From Streptomyces glaucescens (GTDB lineage Bacteria > Actinomycetota > Actinomycetes > Streptomycetales > Streptomycetaceae), in NCBI RefSeq assembly GCF_000761215.1, contig NZ_CP009438.1, positions 3,341,001 to 3,405,000 on the forward strand: DNA of 64,000 bases, read 5' to 3'. This document shows positions 8,096 to 16,900 of this stretch, piece after piece (the stretch's first letter is position 1; the number at the start of each line of letters is the position of its first letter). Both the position numbers and the translations under genes were made by a program. The notes beneath the pieces are model-generated. The model saw only the letters and a list, made by a program, of their open reading frames with translations. It had not been told where the DNA came from and ran no database searches.

Positions 8096-10339
8096 CTACG
8101 CGGCGGCCACCGGTTGTGCGGGCTCGGGCGCCGCGGTCGCGGCCGGACCGTCGGTCGCCGGGCCCGTACCCGTGCCGGGCGCCGGCTTGCGCAGGCCCTT
8201 CAGCAGGATCACCAGACCCGCCGTGACCGCCGTACCGGCCGCGATGGCCAGCAGGTAGAGGAACGGCTCGCCGATCAGGAAGGTGACCCAGACACCGCCG
8301 TGCGGGGCGCGCAGGGTGGAGCCGAAGGCCATGGTCAGCGCGCCGGTGACCGCGCCGCCGGCCATGGAGGCGGGGATCACACGCAGCGGGTCGGCCGCGG
8401 CGAACGGGATCGCGCCCTCGGAGATGAAGGAGGCGCCGAGGACCCAGGCGGCCTTGCCGTTCTCGCGTTCGGCGGGCGTGAACAGCTTCTTGCGGACGGT
8501 GGTGGCGAGGGCCATGCCCAGCGGCGGGACCATGCCGGCGGCCATGACCGCGGCCATGATCTTCATCGCCGAGTCGCTGGGCGCCGCGACGGAGATGCCG
8601 GCCGTGGCGAAGGTGTACGCGACCTTGTTGACCGGGCCGCCGAGGTCGAAGCACATCATCAGGCCGAGCAGCAGGCCGAGGAACACGGCGTTGGCGCCGG
8701 AGAGCCCGTTCAGCCAGTCCGTCAGGCCCTGCTGGGCCTCGGAGATCGGCTTGCCGACGACCACGAACATCAGGAAGCCGACCACCGCCGTCGACACCAG
8801 CGGGATCACCACCACCGGCATGATGCCGCGCAGCACGGCCGGGATCCGGATGCGCTGGATCGCGAGGACCACACCGCCGGCGATCAGGCCGGCGACGAGT
8901 CCGCCGAGGAAGCCCGCCCCGATCGTCAGGGAGATCGCACCGCCGACGAACCCGGGCACGAGTCCGGGCCGGTCGGCCATGCCGTAGGCGATGTATCCGG
9001 CGAGGACCGGGACGAGGAAGCCGAAGGCCGCCGCGCCGATCTGGAAGAAGAGCGCGCCCCAGCTGTCGGCCTGGCCCCAGTCGAAGTGGTCGATGACGGA
9101 CTTGGCCTCGTTGATCTGGTAGCCGCCGATCGCGAAGCCGAGGGCGATGAGCAGACCGCCGGCCGCGACGAACGGGACCATGTAACTGACGCCGGACATC
9201 AGCCACTTGCGCAGCCTGGTGCCGTAGCCCTCGCCGGGCTCACCGGCGCGTTCCACCGGCGTGCCACCGGCCTTGGGGGCGCCCGTCACCTCGCCGCGCG
9301 CCGCCTTCTCGCGCACCTCGGTGATGAGCTGGGCGGGGCGGTTGATGCCCGCCTTCACCCCGACGTCGACGGTGGGCTTCCCGGCGAAGCGGTCCTTGTC
9401 GCGGACGGGGACGTCATGGGCGAGGATCACGCCGTCCGCGGCGGCGATGACGGCCGGGTCGAGCCGGGTGAAGCCCGCCGATCCCTGGGTCTCGACGACG
9501 ACTTCGACGCCTGCCTCACGGCCCGCGTTCTCCAGCGACTCGGCGGCCATGTAGGTGTGGGCGATACCGGTGGGGCAGGAGGTGACGGCGACGACACGGA
9601 AGGGCCGCGCGTCCTCTGCCCCGCCGGCGCCCGCAGCCCCGGCGCTCGCGGGAGGGGCGCCCGGGTCGGAGGCGTCCCTGGCGGGGGCGCCCGCGGCCGA
9701 AGTTCCCGCGGCGGAGGCGCCCGTGGCGGCGGCTTCCGCGGAGGGGGCGCCCACAGACGAGGCACCCGTCGTCGTGGCGGCGGTGTCCGTGGCGGCGGTG
9801 TCCGTGACGGCGGTGTCCGTGACGGCGCCGGCGGAGGCCGCCGCCGGCGCCGCCACGGAGTTCTCGGGTGCGGCGCCGCCCCCGGCGGCCGCGGGGGGCT
9901 CCTCGCCGCGGATCAGCGCCGCCGCGGCGGCCGGGTCGCCGGCCGCGCGCAGGGCATCGGTGAACTCGGTGTTCATCAGCTGCCGGGCGAGGGACGACAG
10001 GATCGTCAGGTGGGCGTCGTCGGCGCCGGCCGGAGCGGCGATCAGGAAGATCAGGTCGGCGGGGCCGTCCGCCGCGCCGAAGTCGACGCCGGCCGCGCTG
10101 CGCCCGAAGGCGAGCGTCGGCTCGGTGACGTGGGCGCTGCGGCAGTGCGGGATGCCGATGCCGCCGTCGAGCCCGGTCGGCATCTGCGCCTCGCGCGCCG
10201 CCACATCAGCGAGGAAGCCCTCCAGGTCGGTGACCCGGCCCAGGGCGGCCATGCGCTGGGCGAGGGCGCGGGCCGCCGCTTCCTTGGTGTCGGCGGACAG
10301 GTCGAGGTCGACCAGGTCCGCGGTGATCATGTCGCTCAT
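8096..10339 (-). CDS. fruA: Fructose PTS permease, EIIA-EIIB-EIIC fusion
   Basis: 747-aa permease that imports fructose and phosphorylates it to fructose-1-phosphate. Domain order is EIIA (residues 1-145, phosphoacceptor His65 in GGIGIPHCRS), an Ala/Thr-rich linker (about 148-245), EIIB (247-345, phosphoacceptor Cys255 in TSCPTGIAHTYMAAE), then EIIC (about 370-720) with eight or more membrane helices. The linker contains three 15-bp repeats encoding TDTAx. Ribosome site GAAGGAG 6 bases before the ATG. Follows fruK on the same strand after an unusually long 352-bp gap. Confidence 0.95.
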   Translation of the reverse strand: MSDMITADLVDLDLSADTKEAAARALAQRMAALGRVTDLEGFLADVAAREAQMPTGLDGGIGIPHCRSAHVTEPTLAFGRSAAGVDFGAADGPADLIFLIAAPAGADDAHLTILSSLARQLMNTEFTDALRAAGDPAAAAALIRGEEPPAAAGGGAAPENSVAAPAAASAGAVTDTAVTDTAATDTAATTTGASSVGAPSAEAAATGASAAGTSAAGAPARDASDPGAPPASAGAAGAGGAEDARPFRVVAVTSCPTGIAHTYMAAESLENAGREAGVEVVVETQGSAGFTRLDPAVIAAADGVILAHDVPVRDKDRFAGKPTVDVGVKAGINRPAQLITEVREKAARGEVTGAPKAGGTPVERAGEPGEGYGTRLRKWLMSGVSYMVPFVAAGGLLIALGFAIGGYQINEAKSVIDHFDWGQADSWGALFFQIGAAAFGFLVPVLAGYIAYGMADRPGLVPGFVGGAISLTIGAGFLGGLVAGLIAGGVVLAIQRIRIPAVLRGIMPVVVIPLVSTAVVGFLMFVVVGKPISEAQQGLTDWLNGLSGANAVFLGLLLGLMMCFDLGGPVNKVAYTFATAGISVAAPSDSAMKIMAAVMAAGMVPPLGMALATTVRKKLFTPAERENGKAAWVLGASFISEGAIPFAAADPLRVIPASMAGGAVTGALTMAFGSTLRAPHGGVWVTFLIGEPFLYLLAIAAGTAVTAGLVILLKGLRKPAPGTGTGPATDGPAATAAPEPAQPVAAA
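9775..9826 (-). repeat. 15-bp coding tandem repeat in the FruA linker
   Basis: Three near-identical copies of GTGTCCGTGRCGGCG (plus-strand reading) encode consecutive TDTAV/TDTAA units in the EIIA-EIIB linker. Whole-codon length keeps the frame, so copy number can vary freely. Confidence 0.7.
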
Positions 10340-10691
10340 CGCGGGCTCCTTCGCTCGCGTATCGCCCGGGGGGTGGGGTGGGCGGGTGAGGGGACGGGGG
10401 TGCGGTGGGGGGTGGTGGGGGTGGAGCGGGCCGTACGGGCGCCGGGCGCCGGCCGGCCGGTGGAGGCGGGGCCGGGGAGTCCCCGCCTCCGGGGGTGGGC
10501 GGGCTCGCCGGGGTGAGCGGGCCGCCCGGGGGAGACGGCGAGTGACGGGGAGTCTCGCCGCTTCGGGGCCGGTCGGGAGCGGGGTGCCGAACGGGGGGCA
10601 GCGGGCGGCGCGGAGCGGTGCGGGGTGTGCGCCGCGGACCGGGTCACGCGCCGGGGCACGCGCGGTGTCGTGGCTCGCGCCGTACGCCGTC
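10340..10691. other. fruK-fruA intercistronic region, G-rich with a hairpin
   Basis: A 352-bp non-coding gap inside the operon. Bases 10368-10430 on the plus (template) strand are dense in runs of three to six G. A perfect hairpin lies at 10462-10490. No open frame with coding character is seen. Confidence 0.7.
10462..10490 (-). terminator. Intercistronic hairpin between fruK and fruA
   Basis: 10-bp perfect stem GGAGGCGGGG / CCCCGCCTCC with a 9-base loop. It could act as an attenuator or as an mRNA 3' stabiliser for fruR-fruK. The role is inferred. Confidence 0.55.
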
Positions 10692-11639
10692 TCATGACGC
10701 CGCCTCCTCCAGGACGCGGTCCACGGGGACGTCCGCCGTCACGGACACGGCCGCCGGGTCGAGGTCGGCGGGGGCCGGCATGACGCTGCCGGGGAGCCGG
10801 ACGGCGGCGGCCCCGTGGGCGAGGGCGGACGCGAGGGCCTCGGGGCCGCTGCCGCCGGCGACGAGGAAGCCGGCGAGGGAGGAGTCGCCGGCGCCGACGT
10901 TGCTGCGCACGGCGTCCACGCGGGCGGTGCCGAACCAGGTGCCCGCGTCGTCGACGAGGAGCTGTCCGTCGGCGCCCAGGCTCGCGAGGACGGTGCGCGC
11001 GCCCCACCGGCGCAGTTCCTCGGCGGCCTTGACGGCGTCGCCCACGGTGGCCAGGGGGCGGCCGACGGCCTCCGCCAGTTCCTCGGCGTTCGGCTTGACC
11101 ACGTCGGGGCGGGCGCGCAACGCCTCCAGCAGTGCGCGCCCCGACGTGTCCAGCGCGATCCGCGCGCCCCCGGCGTGCGCCCGGGTCACGACATCGGCGT
11201 ACCAGGACGGCGCGAGTCCGCGCGGGAGGCTGCCGCAGCAGGCGATCCAGTCGGCGTCGGGTGACTGCTCGCGCACCGTCTCCAGCAGCAGTTCCTGCTC
11301 CGCCGCCGACAGTTCCGGACCGGGCGCGTTGATCTTGGTGAGTGTTCCGTCCGCCTCCACGAGCGCGATGTTGGAACGGGTCGCCCCGGCGATCGGGACG
11401 GGCGCGACCTCGATGCCCTGCGCGTCGAGCAGGTCCGCGACGAGCGCGCCCGGCGCACCACCCAGAGGCAGCACCGCCACCGCGCGCCGTCCGGCGGCGG
11501 TGACGGCCCGCGAGACGTTCACGCCCTTGCCGCCCGGGTCCACGCGCTCGGTCTCGGCGCGGATCACTTCACCGCGCTTGAGGGCGTGGACCTCGTAGGT
11601 CCGGTCGAGGGACGGGTTGGGGGTGACGGTGAGGATCAT
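10692..11639 (-). CDS. fruK: 1-phosphofructokinase
   Basis: 315-aa PfkB-family sugar kinase that phosphorylates fructose-1-phosphate to fructose-1,6-bisphosphate. It starts with the family N-terminus MILTVTPNPSLDRTY, has DPGGKGVNVSRA for sugar binding near residue 35, and the C-terminal signature NVGAGDSSLAGFL carrying the catalytic Asp. Its ATG overlaps the fruR stop by 4 bases (ATGA), so the two are translationally coupled. Confidence 0.95.
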   Translation of the reverse strand: MILTVTPNPSLDRTYEVHALKRGEVIRAETERVDPGGKGVNVSRAVTAAGRRAVAVLPLGGAPGALVADLLDAQGIEVAPVPIAGATRSNIALVEADGTLTKINAPGPELSAAEQELLLETVREQSPDADWIACCGSLPRGLAPSWYADVVTRAHAGGARIALDTSGRALLEALRARPDVVKPNAEELAEAVGRPLATVGDAVKAAEELRRWGARTVLASLGADGQLLVDDAGTWFGTARVDAVRSNVGAGDSSLAGFLVAGGSGPEALASALAHGAAAVRLPGSVMPAPADLDPAAVSVTADVPVDRVLEEAAS

Positions 11640-12397
11640 GCGCGCACCACTTCCGTGCCGCCGCTCTCGATCGCGGCGGCGTCTTCGTCGCTCAGCCCGC
11701 TGTCGGTGATCAGCAGGTCCACGTCGCTCAGGCCGGCGAAACGGGCGAAGTGCTCCTGGCCGTGCTTGCCGGAGTCGGCGAGCAGGACGACCCGGCGGGC
11801 CGCCGCCACCGCCGCGCGCTTCACCGCGGCCTCGGCGAGGTCGGGAGTGGTCAGGCCGTGGCCGGCGGAGAAGCCGTTGGCGGCGACGAAGAGGACGTCG
11901 GCGCGGATCTCGCCGTACGCCCGCAGCGCCCAGGCGTCGACGGCGGCGCGCGTGCGGTGCCGTACGCGCCCCCCGACGAGGTGGAGCTGGATGCCGGGGT
12001 GGTCGGCGAGGCGGGCCGCGATGGGCAGGCTGTGCGTGACGACGGTGAGCGCGGTCTCCAGCGGGACGGCGGCGGCCAGGCGGGCGACCGTCGTACCGGC
12101 GTCGAGGATCACCGTGCCGTCGGCGGGCAGTTCCGCGAGGGCCGCCTTGGCGATCCGGTCCTTCTCGTCGGCGGCCGTGGTCTCCCGCTCGGCGAGGTCC
12201 GGCTCGAAGTCGAGGCGTCCGACGGGGATCGCCCCGCCGTGCACGCGGCGCACCAGGCCGGCCCGGTCGAGGGCCTTGAGGTCGCGGCGGATGGTCTCCG
12301 CCGTCACCTGGAACTCCTCGGCGAGTGATACGACGTCCACCCGTCCGCCGTCCCGGGCGAGCCGGAGGATCTCCTGCTGCCGCTCCGGTGCGTACAT
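11636..12397 (-). CDS. fruR: DeoR family regulator of the fructose operon
   Basis: 253-aa repressor. The N-terminal DeoR helix-turn-helix is residues 3-57 (MYAPERQQEILRLARDGGRV ... TAETIRRDLKALDRAGLVRRVHGG), and the C-terminal DeoR sensor domain has the phosphosugar-binding pattern ILDAGTTVARLA near residue 97. First gene of fruR-fruK-fruA; fructose-1-phosphate is the usual inducer in this family. The call rests on family and neighbours. Confidence 0.9.
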   Translation of the reverse strand: MYAPERQQEILRLARDGGRVDVVSLAEEFQVTAETIRRDLKALDRAGLVRRVHGGAIPVGRLDFEPDLAERETTAADEKDRIAKAALAELPADGTVILDAGTTVARLAAAVPLETALTVVTHSLPIAARLADHPGIQLHLVGGRVRHRTRAAVDAWALRAYGEIRADVLFVAANGFSAGHGLTTPDLAEAAVKRAAVAAARRVVLLADSGKHGQEHFARFAGLSDVDLLITDSGLSDEDAAAIESGGTEVVRA

Positions 12398-12420
12398 GTC
12401 CGTTCGCCTCCGACTGTGCC

Positions 12421-12470
12421 CGAACGTGTGGTTTCATTCGGAGGCTACGCCGGGATGTCCGGAAAGTAAA
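12421..12470 (-). promoter_or_regulatory. fruRKA promoter and possible operator
   Basis: On the minus strand TTTACT (plus 12465-12470) is followed after exactly 17 bp by TAGCCT (plus 12442-12447), a good HrdB-type promoter 45 bp upstream of fruR. Just downstream, CCGAA and TTCGG half-sites separated by 12 bases (within 12420-12442) form an inverted repeat suitable for FruR autorepression. Confidence 0.6.
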
Positions 12471-12607
12471 CAGGTTCGGACCCGTTCCGGGCACGGTCGG
12501 GCATCACCGGGCGGGAATCACCGACCGGCATCGCCGACCAGGAGTCCCACGTCCCTCACCACACGCCCCCGCCCCACGCCCCTCGCCCCCGGCCCGGCCA
12601 GGGGGAA

Positions 12608-12643
12608 GGGCCCGGTCCTCGATCCGTCTCGAGGACCGGGCCC
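12608..12643 (-). terminator. Terminator of the MFS exporter gene
   Basis: 15-bp perfect stem GGGCCCGGTCCTCGA / TCGAGGACCGGGCCC around the loop TCCGTC, starting 6 bp after the MFS stop codon. Confidence 0.9.
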
Positions 12644-12648
12644 TCCGG

Positions 12649-14271
12649 TCACCGCACCCGGGTGCGACCGCGGCCCGTCACCCGCGGCGGCGCTCCGCGG
12701 GACGCCCGCCTCAGGGAACCAGCTCCGGTTCGGCCGTCTTGGCCGCCGCGGCCCTTCCCGGCCGGGGCCGCCGCCTCGGCCGGCGCCGCCTCGGCCGGGG
12801 CTCCCTCCGCGTGCTGGGCCGGCCGCTTGGGCAGCGCGGACATCAGCAGGAAGATCAGGACCAGTACTCCGGCCACCCACCCGAGGGCGTGCTCGAAGCC
12901 GTCGACGTAGGCCGGTCCCGTCTCCGGCCCGCCGGGGTGGTCGTCGACCACGCCGAAGAAGACCACCGACACCAGCCCGAGCCCCAGCGCGTTGCCCATC
13001 TGCTGCACCGTGTTGATCAGTCCGGACGCCGAGCCGGAGTGCTCCCGCGGCACCTCCGACAGCACCGCGTCCGTCAGCGGGGCGACGATGAGACCCATGC
13101 CGATGCCCATGACGACCAGCGGCGGCGCCATCTGCCAGGGTCCGATGCCGAGGCCGTAGTGGTCGGCCTCCCACAGGTAGAGCAGGACGCCCAGCGCCAT
13201 GGTGAGGGCGCCCGCCTGAAGGACCTTGCGGCCGAAGCGCGGCACCAGCTTCTGCACGGACACCCCGGCCGCCACGGAGACGGAGAGGGAGAACGGAACC
13301 CCGGTCAGACCCGCCTTCAGCGCGCCCCAGCCCAGTCCGAACTGCAGGTACATCGTCCACACCAGGAAGAAGATGCCGAGCGCGACTCCGAACACGGTCT
13401 GCACGGCGATGCCCGCGGCGAAGCTCTTCACCCTGAACAGGGACAGCTCGACCAGCGGGGAGCCGTCCCGGGCGCCCTTGCGCCGCTCGTACCCCACGAG
13501 CGCGGCGAAGACGACGAGCGCGCCGGCCATGGACAGGTACCCCCACAGGGGCCAGCCCAGCTCACGGCCGCGGGTCAGCGGGTAGAGCAGCATCAGCAGG
13601 CCGAGCGTCACCAGCGCGACGCCGACCAGGTCCAGCCTGAGGGCGCGCGGCGCCTTGGACTCGCTGATGAAACGGCTGCCCAGGACCAGACCCGCGAGAC
13701 CGACGGGCAGGTTGATGAGGAAGATGGGGCGCCATTCGAGACCGAACAGGTTCCCCTCCGTCAGCAGCGCGCCCAGCAGCGGCCCGGACACCGCGCCCAG
13801 CCCGACGATCGCGCCGAACAGCCCGAACACCTTGCCGCGTTCGTGTGCCGGGAAGGTGGCGTGCACGATCGACAGCACCTGAGGCACCATCAGCGCGGCC
13901 ATGGCGCCCTGGAGTACGCGGGCGGCGACCAGCATCTCGGGGTTCGCGGCGAGCCCGCACAGCGCGGAGGCGACGGTGAAGCCGCCGATGCCGGCGAGGA
14001 ACACCCGCTTGCGGCCGTGGATGTCGCCGAGACGGCCACCGGTGATCAGGCCGGCGGCGAAGGCGAGCGCGTACCCGGCGGTGATCCACTGGATCTGGGC
14101 GACGGACGCGCCCTCCTCCCGCTGGATGGACGGGATGGCGATGTTGACGATCGTGACGTCGACGAGGTCCATGAAGGCCGCCGTCATCACGATGGCGAGC
14201 GCCAGCCAGCGGCGCCGGTCCGGTGCCGCGGCGCTCCGGGAAGCTGTGTCGAGGGTCTCGGTGGAGGTCAT
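12649..14271 (-). CDS. DHA2-type (14-TMS) MFS drug exporter
   Basis: 540-aa exporter of the EmrB/QacA type. It has MDLVDVTIVNIAIPSI in TM1 (the DHA2 family motif around an acidic TM1), GGRLGDIHGRKRVF in loop 2-3, and about fourteen hydrophobic segments. The tail (residues about 495-540) is Ala/Arg-rich and cytoplasmic. ATG start at 14271. It is divergent from the WYL regulator with a palindrome between them, so the regulator probably controls it. Substrate is unknown. Confidence 0.9.
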   Translation of the reverse strand: MTSTETLDTASRSAAAPDRRRWLALAIVMTAAFMDLVDVTIVNIAIPSIQREEGASVAQIQWITAGYALAFAAGLITGGRLGDIHGRKRVFLAGIGGFTVASALCGLAANPEMLVAARVLQGAMAALMVPQVLSIVHATFPAHERGKVFGLFGAIVGLGAVSGPLLGALLTEGNLFGLEWRPIFLINLPVGLAGLVLGSRFISESKAPRALRLDLVGVALVTLGLLMLLYPLTRGRELGWPLWGYLSMAGALVVFAALVGYERRKGARDGSPLVELSLFRVKSFAAGIAVQTVFGVALGIFFLVWTMYLQFGLGWGALKAGLTGVPFSLSVSVAAGVSVQKLVPRFGRKVLQAGALTMALGVLLYLWEADHYGLGIGPWQMAPPLVVMGIGMGLIVAPLTDAVLSEVPREHSGSASGLINTVQQMGNALGLGLVSVVFFGVVDDHPGGPETGPAYVDGFEHALGWVAGVLVLIFLLMSALPKRPAQHAEGAPAEAAPAEAAAPAGKGRGGQDGRTGAGSLRRASRGAPPRVTGRGRTRVR

Positions 14272-14290
14272 GACGTGAAAACTAGATCGC

Positions 14291-14315
14291 GAGTAGGTCA
14301 GATCATGACCTAGTC
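14291..14315. promoter_or_regulatory. Palindromic operator in the WYL/MFS divergent promoter
   Basis: TAGGTCA-GATCA-TGACCTA (14294-14312) is a perfect 7-bp-arm palindrome, with two further matching pairs outside one mismatch. It is the only strong dyad in the 63-bp intergenic gap. Assignment to the WYL protein is inferred from position. Confidence 0.65.
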
Positions 14316-14334
14316 GTCCGGCATCCTCGTCTCC

Positions 14335-15300
14335 ATGACGACGGACACTCCGGCCCGGCTGCTCCAGCTCCTCTCCCTCCTCCAGACGCCGCGCGAATGG
14401 CCCGGTGGTGAACTGGCCGACCGGCTGAGCGTCTCCCGGCGCACCATCCGGCGGGACATCGACCGGTTGCGCGAACTCGGCTATCCCGTACAGGCGACCA
14501 AGGGCTCCGACGGCGGCTACCGGCTGGTCGCGGGCAAGGCGATGCCGCCGCTCGTCCTCGACGACGAGGAGGCGGTCGCGATCGCGGTCGGCCTGCGGGC
14601 CGGCGCCGGCCACGCCGTCGAGGGGGTGGAGGAGGCGTCGGTGCGCGCCCTGGCCAAGCTGGAACAGGTGCTGCCCTCCCGGCTGCGCCACCGCGTCACC
14701 ACGCTCCAGGCCGCGACCACCCCGTTGACCAGCGGCGACGGCCCCACCATCGCCCCCGAGACGCTGACCGTCATGGCCTCGACGGTGGCCGGCCACGAGC
14801 GGCTGCGGTTCTCCTACCGCGCCAAGGACGGCACGGGGTCGCGCCGCCTGACCGAGCCGTACCGCCTGGTGTCGACGGGCCGCCGCTGGTACCTCGTCGC
14901 CTACGACCTCGACCGCGCGGACTGGCGCACCTTCCGCGTGGACCGGATCAGCGAGCCCTTCGCCACCGGGGCCCGTTTCACACCCCGCGAACTGCCGACG
15001 GGCAGCGCGGCGGAGTACCTGCGGCAGTCGATCAACCGCAGCAGCGAGACCTACGACTTCACCGTCGCCTTCGCCGCCCCCGCCGAGGCCGTCGCGGACC
15101 GCCTCCCGGCCTGGGTGGGCACGCCGGAGCCGGTCGGCGCGACGAGCTGCCTGCTGCGGGGCACCACCGGCGATCCGGTGGAGTGGCTGGCGGTGCGGCT
15201 GGCCATGCTGGGCCATGAGTTCACGGTGCGGGAGCCTGCGGAACTCGTGGCGTGCGTACGGGAGCTGGGCGGGCGGCTGACCCGTGCCGCGGAGGACTGA
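14335..15300 (+). CDS. YafY-type WYL-domain transcriptional regulator
   Basis: 321-aa regulator. N-terminal winged helix-turn-helix at residues 5-60 (LADRLSVSRRTIRRDIDRLRELGYPV), then the WYL domain (about 140-210) with RLTEPYRLVSTGRRWYLVAYD and FRVDRI, then the C-terminal WCX extension. WYL domains usually sense a small ligand or nucleic acid. Divergent from the MFS exporter and facing it across a palindrome, a typical efflux-regulator pair. Confidence 0.9.
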   Translation: MTTDTPARLLQLLSLLQTPREWPGGELADRLSVSRRTIRRDIDRLRELGYPVQATKGSDGGYRLVAGKAMPPLVLDDEEAVAIAVGLRAGAGHAVEGVEEASVRALAKLEQVLPSRLRHRVTTLQAATTPLTSGDGPTIAPETLTVMASTVAGHERLRFSYRAKDGTGSRRLTEPYRLVSTGRRWYLVAYDLDRADWRTFRVDRISEPFATGARFTPRELPTGSAAEYLRQSINRSSETYDFTVAFAAPAEAVADRLPAWVGTPEPVGATSCLLRGTTGDPVEWLAVRLAMLGHEFTVREPAELVACVRELGGRLTRAAED

Positions 15301-15342
15301 GGCCCAGGGCCCGGCCCGCCCGGGTCCCGCCCTGCGCAGCCG

Positions 15343-16257
15343 CTACGGCCCCTCCCACCGGAAGTCCCGCAGCGCGGCCAGGTTGCGCAGGGCCAGCGCG
15401 GCCGGTCCGTCCGGGCCGGTCGCCGGGGCGTCCCCGGTGGCCCAGCTCTCCACCGCCACCCGTACGGCCGCACTGGCGACGGCGGCGGTGAAGCGGAGGT
15501 CCGGGGCGGTGTCCCGGCCCCCGGCAACGTTGTCGGCACCCGGCGACGGGCGGTCGCCGGTTCCAGGGCCGCCTGCCTCGCCCTCACGGTCCCGGTCGCC
15601 GGCCTCGTTGGCGCCGGCCACGCGATCGTGGGCCTCGCTGTCGTCGGCCACGCGGCCCCGGGCCGCGGAGTCACCGGCCTCACCGCCACCGGTCACACCG
15701 TCGCCGGCCTCGCCGCGGCCTGCCGCACCAGCCCCGGCCTCGCGGTCGGCCGCGCCGCCCCGCTCCGCCAGCACCCCCGCCAGCGTGTCCTCCGCGTCCT
15801 GGCACACCTCGGCCCACACCTTCCGCAGCGCGGGGCTGGTGGTGGCGAGGCGGATCAGGGTGCGCACCCACTCCCAGGACGCGGCCGACACCGCGGCCCC
15901 GGGCGACAGGGTGTGGCGTACGGCGTGGTCGACGGCCTCGGGGACGCTCAGCCGGGCCGGGGCCTCGCGCACCGCCTCGGCCCAGCGCTGGGCACCGGCG
16001 GCGTAGAGCGGGGCGACGGCCTCCTCCTTGCTCGCGAAGTAGCGGTAGAAGGTGCGCGGGGCGATCCCGGCGGCCCGGGCGATGTCCTCGGCCCGGGTGG
16101 CCCGCAGCCCGTGCCGGACGAAGAGGCCGGCCGCGGCCCGGGCGATCTCCATCCGGGTGGCCGCTTTGCGCCGCTCGGTGAGTGACAGGGCGGGCGGCGG
16201 AGTGCCGGGGGAGGCGGAGGAAGCGTTCGGGGGCTGTGCCGGGGTGGTGCTGCTCAC
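15343..16257 (-). CDS. TetR family regulator with a large disordered insertion
   Basis: 304-aa regulator. The HTH is at residues about 28-82 (RMEIARAAAGLFVRHGLRATRAEDIARAAGIAPRTFYRYFASK). The ligand domain is interrupted at residues about 166-251 by Gly/Ala/Asp/Arg low-complexity sequence, after which helices resume (LRFTAAVASAAVRVAVESWATG). TetR proteins are usually about 200 aa, so the insertion accounts for the extra length. GTG start. Position next to hrdD matches, from memory, S. coelicolor SCO3201, reported to affect antibiotic production and development when overexpressed. Confidence 0.82.
   Translation of the reverse strand: MSSTTPAQPPNASSASPGTPPPALSLTERRKAATRMEIARAAAGLFVRHGLRATRAEDIARAAGIAPRTFYRYFASKEEAVAPLYAAGAQRWAEAVREAPARLSVPEAVDHAVRHTLSPGAAVSAASWEWVRTLIRLATTSPALRKVWAEVCQDAEDTLAGVLAERGGAADREAGAGAAGRGEAGDGVTGGGEAGDSAARGRVADDSEAHDRVAGANEAGDRDREGEAGGPGTGDRPSPGADNVAGGRDTAPDLRFTAAVASAAVRVAVESWATGDAPATGPDGPAALALRNLAALRDFRWEGP
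15505..15762 (-). repeat. Low-complexity insertion inside the TetR gene
   Basis: About 86 codons of imperfect GEAGDxxxxG-type repeats (GEAGDGVTGGGEAGDSAARG, NEAGDRDREGEAGG). No frame break is present on either side. Confidence 0.65.
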
Positions 16258-16900
16258 TACGTCAGGCTATGCCGGTGTGACACAATCTGCCATCCGGCGG
16301 GCCACCCCGGAGTTCAGGTACGGGGTGCCCCGCCGCCCCACCGTGCCCGGACACGGAGAAGGCCGGACTCCGACGCCCGGGGGAAGGCGCCGAAGCCCGG
16401 CTGGGAAAGTCCCGGCGCCGGGGGGAGTGCGTCGGGACATGGCTCCGTTGGAGCGGGGCGGGACCGGCGGAGGGAGGGGGAAGCCCTCACCGAACCCCTG
16501 TGCCCGGAAGTCTTGTTCCCGGGCTCCCACGGGTTGAAGCGGCGTTACACGGCCACATTCGCGCGGGCTTCCGCCACCCGGCGCACGCGGTGGGGCCGCA
16601 CACCGTCCGGCGAGCCGTCCGCGCCCCGGCGGTTCACCTGCACCCATGGCCCCGGGGACGGGGCGGGGGCGGGCCGAGGCCGGGGCGGCGCGGCTGCGTA
16701 CGGCACATGCCCCGGGGACCCCACGCGCCCGGGCGACACCGTCCGGCGCGGTTCACGTGACGGCAACGGCCACCACGGCACGGATCACTCCGCCGGGCGG
16801 GCCCCACGGCCGCAGGGGTCACAGGGGTCATACGGCCGCACGGGTCACACGGCCGCGCGCAGCATGCCGGCCGCGCGGACCGCGCACGGCCCGCTCGCGG
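16258..16900. other. 643-bp intergenic region without a supported gene
   Basis: Lies between the TetR start and the hrdD stop. Frames open in this GC-rich stretch lack ribosome sites and recognisable proteins. It contains a repeat block at 16803-16858. Nothing else is recognised. Confidence 0.5.
16803..16858. repeat. Degenerate repeats around YACGGCCGCRSGGGTCA
   Basis: Three spaced copies of a roughly 17-bp word (CACGGCCGCAGGGGTCA, TACGGCCGCACGGGTCA, and a truncated CACGGCCGC) lie 45-100 bp downstream of hrdD. Confidence 0.55.

Noticed and set aside
7811-10516. 901-codon plus-strand frame opposite fruA
   Set aside because: Antisense shadow; fruA domains and catalytic residues are intact on the minus strand.
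12325-14313. 662-codon plus-strand frame opposite the MFS exporter
   Set aside because: His/Gln/Asp-rich antisense shadow created by third-position GC; the minus-strand frame has a full MFS sequence.
16258-16900. Protein-coding gene in the 643-bp gap before hrdD
   Set aside because: Open frames exist on both strands but are Arg/Pro/Gly shadows of high GC, without ribosome sites or homology.
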